A stretch of DNA of 14,742 bases, taken from positions 1-14,742 of the forward strand of contig BBXU01001375.1 in assembly GCA_001598975.1 (NCBI GenBank), written 5' to 3'. The position numbers and the translations under genes are program-made. Source of the stretch: Parachlorella kessleri (taxonomy: Eukaryota > Chlorophyta > Trebouxiophyceae > Chlorellales > Chlorellaceae). Each line of letters opens with the position of its first letter. The stretch's first letter is position 1. The notes below the pieces were generated by a model. It worked only from the letters and a program-made list of their open reading frames with translations, did no database searches and was not told where the DNA came from. Positions 8,801 to 14,742 of this stretch are shown in pieces.

Positions 8801-11235
8801 CACAAAGCGAACACAGTAGCAGCATGGTGCCTGGGTGCCACATGAGTTTATTGCTGGTATGCATGCCTTTCCGGGCCACTCCTGAAAGCCTCTGCTCCTG
8901 CACATGCTGTGACGCTGCAAAGCGTCTGGCATTTGTAGTGAGCGACATTGCAAGGACGGGGTGGGTGACTGAAGCTGTGCCCGCTTTGTACTTCCAACAT
9001 GGCCTGCACCCGACCTGAGGGTCATTGCGGCGGTCCTTGTAAGGTTGAGCTGAGTATAGAAGACCGTGTTTTACATTAGGTATAGACTTCTCTTTCCCTT
9101 GGGTGGGCTTGCTGCAGGCGTTTAACGTGCTCCACCTGCGGCCGATGACTGACTGGGAGGAGCGTTGTGGGCAGGCTCTGTTTGGCAACCAGCCTTGCCC
9201 GTTTGACCTGGCCATAGGTGAGCACTTGCAATAAAACAAAGTAATAAAAATAAAAAAAATAAAAAATTAGATCACGCCCAGGTGGGGGGTTGAGGGGTGA
9301 GGTTGGGGTTGCCATGGTCCGGGGGGTAGGCGCTTGTGGTTGCCCGTGCTTTTGGAGAGGGGGTTGTGAAGGTGTGCACGAGGTGTTCACACCCCAGGAG
9401 ACTGGGCCGCACACCCCCTCTTCGGCAGCTGCAAGCCGCCGCTGAGCCGCCACCAAAGCAGCACATAGTTGTGCCATCAGCCGTGCCTCCCTGGGAACCA
9501 GCAGAAAGGCTCGAGTATCACACACAATGCCCGCCCGTTGTGCAGCGTGGGCACAGCTCTTGGAAGCCGAGGTGCGGCTAGGGCTGCCCCTACTGCTGGT
9601 GCTGGACCGAGACAGCATTGACGTCGCGCAGTACAAGGTGAGTACCGAGCCATCCTGGCACAACAGAACTTCACGACAAGTGCTGCGCTGCTTAGGACAT
9701 CTCTTTGCTGGTCGTCGGCGGTGCCTGGCATGAGGCCACACATCATGCTGGCCCTTGGTGTCCTCTCGGAAGCACAGTCTGAGCCACACATTGCGGCTGT
9801 CCGTGCTGCTCCCTACAACAGCGCAGGCAAAGCCACATGTGGCAGGTACAGTTGCATGGCATTGCGCACGGCCACCTGGCCGGCCCCTCCTGGGTCAAGC
9901 TGCTCTGCCTGCTGTGAGCTGCATCCCTGCCACCACGCCACCAAAGCACCACCTGCGGTCGCGATGCTTACACTGCCGGCCCCCCCATGTACAGCCCTGC
10001 CACTGCGTTGTCCACTGGTGCTATGCAGGCGGCGCTGGCCTCACTGAAGAGCCACGGCTACAAGGCTTTTGTTTTGAAAGAGCTGGGTGGAGCACATCTA
10101 ACCAGGGAGCAGTCAGCCATGGTGTCATACCAGCTAGGCCTCAGGTAAGGGGCGGGGGTATGGCTTACTGAAGAGCTTTTAGGGACCCCGACAGTATCTA
10201 GTGTGGCGGCCACTCGCAGGGCGGGTGGGCGTTAGGCGTGCCAAGGCGGTGTTGGTCGGGGCAGAGGGAGGGTGTGTTTGCCAGCCTGGGTGCTGGGCAT
10301 GCTGCGTGGCCTGAGGAGTCGCCAATAGCGGATGTGGGGATACACTCCAGCGTGGTGGCGGTCCCGCGTGACATTTTGCTGTCTACTTCAGGAAAGAGCC
10401 TGTACTGTGATTTCAGTTGGGCCTAGACACCATTCAGCGTCCTCCCAAAGCCGGCCATCTGGAAGGGTTCCCTCCTGCCATTGAAGAGGCGCATTCTCTG
10501 CGGTGTAACTCCTTGACGCATGCTGTTTCCTGTTCTCTCTGCTCCGTCACTTGCGCTCCCACTGCTTACGCGCTGCTGCCGGCCCTTACCTACTTGCTCT
10601 CCTGCCCTCAAAAGCGGCTTGGCCAAGCTGCTGTCGCACCTGCCGTGCCAAGCTGAGCTGCGGTCCCTGCTTTGCTGTGCTGTGCCTGCTGCCAGTGGTG
10701 CTTGCTGTGCTGCCTTCACCTCCGCGGCGCTGCTCCCTTTGGCAAGGCCGCGCGTTGCTGAGGACGGCGCGCCACGCTTTGCCTGATGCAGGGCCGAACA
10801 GTTTGTGGGCAATGCCGCCTTAGGACCTTCTCGGCGCTGCTGCTCATGGAGAGGCTCCACGCTGGCAAGTTTGCTGCCTTCTACAACAGCCAGTCTTCAG
10901 AGACGATGCAAGACTTCCTGCCCCTCCATCAGGCAAGAGCGGTGTTACCATTTCTCACAGATTTGCTGCGCCTGGCTTTGTTCGCACTGGTCTGCGGCCC
11001 CAGTTTGTAGCTTGCATTGGCACTTATGAGTCCTGGCTGCCCTGAGCGCGTGAAACCTGAACGGGTGTGACTGGTGTCGTACCCGTGTGAGGCGAGTTGA
11101 TGCCCCAGGCAAGCACGCTGACATGTTATAGGACATCAACTTATGACCAAGCCGCCATGCCTCGGCCGCTTGCAGTTGTCTGACACTGCCATGGCCCATG
11201 CTGCTGCCAAGGAGCTTGCTTACGTGAAGGCGTGA
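5164..11235 (+). CDS. O-fucosyltransferase-like type II membrane glycosyltransferase
   Basis: Probably a Golgi-type glycosyltransferase of the plant O-fucosyltransferase-like superfamily, about 745-755 aa. Exons: 5164-5220, 5339-6106, 6618-7103, 7490-7594, 8042-8137, 8434-8598, 9118-9217, about 9462-9637, 10029-10144, 10792-10932, 11176-11235. The start ATG is the first after an in-frame TGA (5119-5121); donor GTGAGT follows codon 19. Order: basic N-terminus, one hydrophobic helix (about residues 56-73), poly-Ser linker, Glu-rich coiled coil (about 227-275), acidic Asp/Gly linker, then the catalytic domain from about 394. Family motifs: KRWLSFSVCNG with SQRIAILSAALLA, DFSEVMDPRHFAQAL, FNVLHLRPMTDWEERC (HLR arginine), LTREQSAMVSYQLGLR, AEQFVGNA and TFSALLLMERL. 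Weak points: the left edge of exon 8 (stop-free only after 9445; CAG at 9459-9461 fits phase), the frame conflict in exon 10, and the last exon, where GC before GTGAGT (from 11232) could be a donor to unseen exons. The acceptor sugar or protein is unknown. Confidence 0.82.
5864..5890 (+). repeat. (AGC)9 trinucleotide repeat coding for nine serines
   Basis: Nine uninterrupted AGC codons lie in exon 2 of the glycosyltransferase gene, in the stem between membrane anchor and coiled coil. Related AGC/GCA-rich sequence lies on both sides (5777-5800, 5903-5915). Length variation would change only the linker. Confidence 0.9.
6182..6216 (+). other. G-quadruplex motif enclosed by a 6-bp stem, intron 2
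   Basis: Five GGG tracts with one-base loops (6190-6208) sit between GTAGTT (6182-6187) and its reverse complement AACTAC (6211-6216). The first tract is 83 nt after the 5' splice site at 6107, on the transcript strand. Formation and function are inferred only. Confidence 0.6.
6293..6310. repeat. Short perfect hairpin in glycosyltransferase intron 2
   Basis: GGTTCGA and TCGAACC form a 7-bp inverted repeat around CAAC. The left arm resembles a tRNA B box but no cloverleaf surrounds it. Confidence 0.6.
8214..8227 (+). repeat. Poly-G tract in glycosyltransferase intron 5
   Basis: Fourteen consecutive G, beginning 76 nt after the 5' splice site at 8138. The rest of the 296-nt intron has no recognisable element. 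Confidence 0.8.
8612..8685 (+). repeat. Degenerate ~31-nt repeat in glycosyltransferase intron 6
   Basis: TGGTTGACAC recurs at 8612 and 8644 and is truncated to TGGTTGA at 8675, giving two and a half loose units of 31-32 nt just after the exon 6 donor (8599). Confidence 0.5.
9230..9270. repeat. A-rich AATAAA-like island in intron 7
   Basis: About 40 nt of almost only A and T (runs of AATAAAA and A8) start 12 nt after the exon 7 donor in otherwise GC-rich DNA, and a G-rich stretch follows at once (9282-9330). It could be a retroposon tail or a simple repeat. No target-site duplication was found by eye. Confidence 0.6.
10792..10830 (+). other. Reading-frame conflict at start of exon 10
   Basis: From acceptor CAG (10789-10791) the phase set by exon 9 gives R-AEQFVGNA, the expected family motif. 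The expected continuation TFSALLLMERLHAGKFAAFYN is in the next frame, from 10825. One base appears to be missing (or two extra) between 10814 and 10824. If the shifted frame is read, translation ends at 11029 with no homology. Using TTAG (10820-10823) as acceptor restores the frame but drops AEQFVGNA. Possible causes are a sequencing error, a true frameshift allele or alternative acceptor use. Confidence 0.7.
10933..11175 (+). other. Likely GC-AG intron 10 of the glycosyltransferase gene
   Basis: Exon end CATCAG is followed by GCAAGAGCG; the proposed acceptor is CGCTTGCAG. Joining 10932 to 11176 stays in phase 0 and gives FLPLHQ-LSDTAMAHAAAKEL then a stop after 19 codons. The last exon has no motif I recognise, so this junction is less certain than the others. 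Confidence 0.5.
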
Positions 11236-13130
11236 GTTGGGATGGAGCGGCTGCCCGGTGACTGTCTAAGGGCGGCCGGGCGTGCATGGGAGTCGGGTTC
11301 CAAGATGAGTCAAGGGTGCCAGCAGGGCAGGCTACATTTTGATACGTACCTATGTCCCAAGGTTGTTAAGGCCATGTAGGCCAAGGTCTTGCAAGCGAAG
11401 CATGCCCAGGTGCGCAAGCATGAACTCTCTCGCATGGGAACATAGCAGAGAATGGCAACAGAAGGGGGGTAGGGGGGAACTGTACGAACATGACTGGGTG
11501 CAAGGTATTTTCTGTGTTTGTCTCGACTGCCTTTTGAGATTTTTTGTGAAGGCCTGGGCCAACCAGGCCTGGATACTCACTTTGATATGTCTGCATGTCT
11601 TTTCATTTCATGCTGTGTCAACCTTGGCTTGCCTGTGCTAGGAAAGACGGCACCCCTTGCACGCATGCTGCGGGCTGCTTGTAGGATTCCAGGACTGTGT
11701 CAGGCTCTCTGTTTGCTTTGTGCATCCGGTCTTTGGCTAGTGAAGCTGGCCCTCTTGTATCTTGCTCTCGTTGGCAGTGTGCCCTCGTTGAGCAGTGTGC
11801 CCTGGTTGTTGATGGAGTGGCGTATTCACTTGGTGGGACATCCTCAGCTCTGAGAGTCACAGGGCTCCATTAGTGTGGCCATGCTGCGCGTGTGCACCCA
11901 GTTTTTCATTCTAACGAGAAGAATGACTTGGACGCATGCTTGCCCCAGTCTAAACACCCGTCCGTCCTCTTTTTTCTCGCTCACTCTTACCTGTTGTCCT
12001 CCTTTCCTCTCCGTTCCAACTTTGGTTGGGCATGTGACTTGTCTTGCTTTGCTGCGTGTGCTTTGCCCCGTATGTGCTTTGCTTTGTGCCAGAGACTTCT
12101 GCAAGCAAAGCCCAGCTGGAACCCTGGTTCGTTGTGTCTTGATGAGCATATTGTAGACCCGAAGTACTCCTGCCTGAAGCACTTCCTCTGTGCCACCACA
12201 CTGGCCATGAAATTCCAGCAACATCAGCATCGGCAAGAACAGCACGCAAGAACACATCTCACCGCTGCACCGCGCTGCAACAGGGTGCAATGCCTAATTG
12301 GAAATCTCCTGGGTCAAGCACACTCTAAAGATCCTCCTGCTCACAACTTCACATCGACCATGCATGCACTCCTGAAATCTGCTGGCGCCCTAGCCAAGCT
12401 GACAGCCTTGCGCTGTAACCGTGGTCAGAACCTACCCTGACACAAGTGCCCTTATCACCGCCGCCTGTAGAAACCTTATGCCTACTTCCACATTCTCGCC
12501 TTCCCAGCTGGGCTGCGCCTCCCCCTCAGAGCTCTCGGCAAATGCACGGGGTAGGTATTTCGGGGCATGTACTATCACAGCCCAGGGCTCAAGCAAAAGC
12601 TCCTACCACAATACATCACGCAATACGTCCCTTGCTAAGTGTGCCATTGGATTCACTGGCTCACCACAGTCCAGGCCGTTTCTAATAGCACCCAATAAGG
12701 CAACCTTGCCCCTTTAGAGCCCTGCTGTAAGCAACCAGCAGCCCTCTCTCTCTCCCCCAGTCCAGCAGGCAGAAACCCGAGCCAGAGAGGCCCTGAACGT
12801 TTCACATGTCGCTCAGGCTGGGCTCAAAGTTCTCCAACAACTGCGTCGAGGGCAAGGCAGACGGCTGCCATCGCCAGGATGCCCCCAAGGCAGGCAGCCC
12901 TCATCTGCCACTGCATGATGGATGGCGAATACAAGTTCCCAGGAAAGACATCATGAAGCCAATGACCGACGCTTGTTGGTACAGGCAGGCAGCAAGAGTT
13001 TGTCCAGCCAGTGGTGGCGGAGGGCCATGACTAAGTTGGGCGCTGGGTAGAAGCTGGCACTGCTAGTGCCAACCCTCAAGCCATCCAACCTTCGGCACCC
13101 CCCTGGATTGCCTTTCGTCTATCTGATCAC
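11236..13130. other. Gene-poor stretch: 3' UTR and intergenic DNA
   Basis: Nearly 1.9 kb without a convincing gene. The longest open frame (11892-12440, +, 182 codons) is rich in Cys, His and Leu, resembles no family I know and overlaps equally open minus-strand frames. A two-unit repeat of CGTTG-GCAGTGTGCCCT type is at 11769-11803 and a CT-rich tract at 12741-12760. The glycosyltransferase 3' UTR, and possibly unseen terminal exons, fall in the first part. Confidence 0.5.
12414..12418 (+). terminator. Candidate TGTAA poly(A) signal
   Basis: This is the first TGTAA I find after the stop at 11235, implying a 3' UTR of about 1.2 kb. A second occurs at 12726-12730. The long distance is compatible with either a long 3' UTR or further exons. 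Confidence 0.3.
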
Positions 13131-13451
13131 ATGGGGAACTCGGTTTCTTACTGCAAGGAGGAGCCCGCAGTAAGGGTGAAGGAGGCCCTGGGCGGTGAGA
13201 GCACCGAGGAGCGTGGGTCGGATGCCTCAAACGATGCCACTTCACCTGCTGATACTGCACCGGCAGTGCCCATGGAGCCAGCCACTGCTGGTGCAGAGGC
13301 CGAGCATGCTGCGGGGGATCTAATGGAGCGTGCCAAGGAAACAATGGTGTCCGCTAAGGAGGCTGCTGAGAGTGCGCTAGAGACGGCAGTCGATCGAGCA
13401 CACCTACGCAAGGGGTCGCCCGAAGGTGATTTCATGCGAAGTTTTGGATAA
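13131..13451 (+). CDS. Acidic Ala-rich ORF, possible COX6B first exon
   Basis: A 106-codon frame starting at the first ATG after an in-frame TAA (13032-13034). The protein begins MGNSVSYC: Gly2 and Ser6 fit an N-myristoylation pattern and Cys8 could be palmitoylated. The middle is Ala/Pro/Glu-rich; residues about 63-90 form an amphipathic helix with AKE/AKEAAESALETA repeats, resembling late-embryogenesis-abundant proteins. It ends GSPEGDFMRSFG. Alternatively, donor GAAG before GTGATT (splice after 13425, phase 1) joins 13886 in frame, making this the first 98 codons of the COX6B gene with a 460-nt intron. In favour of that, I see no TGTAA between its stop and 13885, and the COX6B exon has no other upstream start codon in frame. 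No function can be assigned if it stands alone. Confidence 0.55.
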   Translation: MGNSVSYCKEEPAVRVKEALGGESTEERGSDASNDATSPADTAPAVPMEPATAGAEAEHAAGDLMERAKETMVSAKEAAESALETAVDRAHLRKGSPEGDFMRSFG

Positions 13452-13885
13452 CTGGGTCGCCATAGCACTGAGCAGGGTCCTATTTTTGACAGTACTTCTG
13501 TTATTGTGGACGAGTTGCAGTATAGAAGCAACCTGTGAAGGGTTTGGTATTGCATGGGTGGAGGTCTCCTAAAGCATGGCTCCGTCGGGGACCTTGAGTT
13601 GCATGCGCAGCGGGCCACGTGGCTGTACTGCTTCAGCTAAAGCCAAGAGTCTGGGGGACCACTGCGGCGGGGTAGAACACGACTGCCTATAGCGTGTGAG
13701 GCCTCGGCAGCTTTTATTGTCTGCACGTCGGGGGGCGTGGGGCTGGCCCTCAATGCCGTGCCACTTCGTGGCCATAGGCTGCAAGTGTAGCTCCACGCGC
13801 ACAGCAGCGCTGCCCGGCGGCAAGCCCTTCACCGCCTGAACTAAGACGCGGCCAGGAGCTGAGTTTGGGCCGCTGGGTATTGCAG
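13452..13885 (+). other. Probable intron or spacer before the COX6B exon
   Basis: No motif-bearing frame. It ends in a moderately pyrimidine-poor TATTGCAG acceptor. If the ORF at 13131 is the first exon, intron 1 spans 13426-13885; if it is a separate gene, this stretch holds its 3' UTR and the COX6B promoter. Confidence 0.45.
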
Positions 13886-14558
13886 GGGCACCTGCAGCCA
13901 CATCCAGCAGCAGCGGGGAGGAGGAGGCGGCCCCCGAGCCAGAGACGCCAGCTGGCAGCGAGGAGGAGGTGCCGGCGCCGGGCATGAAGACCGTCACGCT
14001 GCGCACCGCAGCCAACGACCCGCGCTTCCCCATCACCAACCAGACCCGCCACTGCTATGTGGCCTACAACGAGGTAAGGGATGGGTGGCCAGTGGCCGGT
14101 GACCTGCAGCAGGTTGAAGCTCATCAGCATGCAGCATGAATGGGGCTGCTGTTTGTCGATAGCCCGGGTCTTATGTCCAGCCCAGGGTCATCTGGCGCGT
14201 TTGCTGGCATGCTGGGGCCTAGCTGCCGCTTCGTGCCACTTGTACCGATGTAGCTTTACAGGGCCGCCATTTGTTGCTACTGTCAATGCCCAGCACTATC
14301 TTCTTGGCCTTCGGTGTGGGCTTCCTGCTGCTTTCTGCCTTCCCGGTGTGGGCTATTGCTGCTACCATGATGCATTCCCTGTTACGAACCTGTTGGTGGG
14401 ATTACCACCTGTTTGGAGTGTAGTTTTGCTGGTATGGATGCCTCCGCCTTGCCTCAGGGTAAACCTCCCTGGACTGCTTGATTGATGCAGTACTACAAGT
14501 GCGTGAGGGACCGCGGGGAGGACAACCAGGCGTGTGCATACATCAAGCGGCAGTACAG
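13886..14558 (+). CDS. COX6B: Cytochrome c oxidase subunit 6B (partial)
   Basis: Subunit of respiratory complex IV on the intermembrane-space side, a CHCH-type protein normally imported by the MIA40 pathway. Exons 13886-14073 and 14491-14558; further exon(s) lie beyond the window, since the frame ends in phase 2 at a GT donor. The core has DPRFPITNQTRHC, then C-YVAYNEYYK-C (Cx9C) and C-VRDRGEDNQA-C, the plant-type spacing. The fourth cysteine is expected about two residues after the split Arg codon, in the missing exon. Before the core is an acidic Ser/Glu/Pro-rich extension of about 30 residues, as in long plant COX6B forms. The 5' edge is set by TATTGCAG; upstream the frame stops at 13837-13839 without an ATG. 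The start is therefore either an upstream exon (the ORF at 13131 fits in phase) or the internal ATG at 13984. Confidence 0.88.
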
Positions 14559-14742
14559 GTACAGCTGGAGAGCGGGCGAGGCTGGTGCGGGTGGTTGGTA
14601 TTGTCTCGGTGCACCTAGAAGGGTGCATGATGGTGATTCTGGGTCATCCAAGTGGTTATCTAATTCGGTATGCAAGGCTGCAAGGCTCATGGCAGTGTGG
14701 GTCCCCCGGGGGGGGGGTGGGGGGGGGGGGGTCGCGTGCGCG
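14559..14742 (+). repeat. Start of COX6B intron ending in poly-G
   Basis: Intron sequence from the GTACAG donor to the window end. The last part is two poly-G runs (14708-14717 and 14719-14731) split by one T, then GC-rich sequence. It is likely an assembly edge, so run lengths should not be trusted. Confidence 0.6.

Noticed and set aside
8370..9239. 289-codon minus-strand open frame
   Set aside because: It spans exons 6-7 and intron 6 of the + strand gene, whose motifs and splice phases are consistent. The minus product has no recognisable domain.
9421..9430. Pyrimidine-rich acceptor CTTCGGCAG as the start of glycosyltransferase exon 8
   Set aside because: It is the best-looking acceptor locally, but the frame needed for EVRLGLPLLLVLDRDS has a TGA at 9443-9445, so the exon must start later.
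11892..12440. 182-codon plus-strand open frame in the gene-poor region
   Set aside because: No family resemblance, no splice support, and overlapping minus-strand frames (for example 11844-12290) are equally open.
1..14742. CRISPR array, prophage, operon or biosynthetic cluster
   Set aside because: No regularly spaced repeats with unique spacers, no integrase or phage genes, and the genes are spliced eukaryotic genes with unrelated functions.

Overview
The window looks like nuclear DNA of a green alga, most likely a chlorophycean. The evidence is GC-rich codons, genes broken into many 100-700 nt introns with CTGCAG-type acceptors, TGTAA-type polyadenylation signals, plant-like protein families and plant-type telomere-like TTTAGGG/TTAGGG units. 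Both ends are low-complexity (C/G-rich start, poly-G end), as at contig edges. No named species can be read from the sequence.

Layout, all on the + strand. (1) 1-3413: the 3' part of a Rieske mononuclear-iron oxygenase gene of the pheophorbide a oxygenase (PAO/TIC55/PTC52) family, six visible exons, 5' end outside the window. (2) 3414-5163: intergenic/UTR sequence with a TGTAA signal and a perfect 15-bp inverted repeat. (3) 5164-11235: an eleven-exon gene for a type II membrane protein with an O-fucosyltransferase-like glycosyltransferase domain. Its tenth exon has a conflict between conserved reading frames. (4) 11236-13130: no convincing gene. (5) 13131 to the end: a short acidic, alanine-rich ORF starting MGNSVSYC, followed by two exons of cytochrome c oxidase subunit 6B. 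The ORF may be the first exon of that gene. Its last exon(s) lie beyond the window.

The three genes belong to different compartments (chloroplast, secretory pathway, mitochondrial intermembrane space), and nothing suggests a shared pathway or a gene cluster. I see no new multi-gene system. The interest lies in gene structure: a duplicated exon fragment that could be an in-frame 24-nt microexon, beside a telomere-like repeat; a 29-nt repeat carrying acceptor-like sites; two GC-AG introns sharing a donor octamer; G-quadruplex or poly-G runs about 70-85 nt downstream of several 5' splice sites; the exon-10 frame conflict; and the uncertain N-terminus of COX6B. All exon models were derived by hand from splice consensus, phase and family motifs, without transcript evidence.
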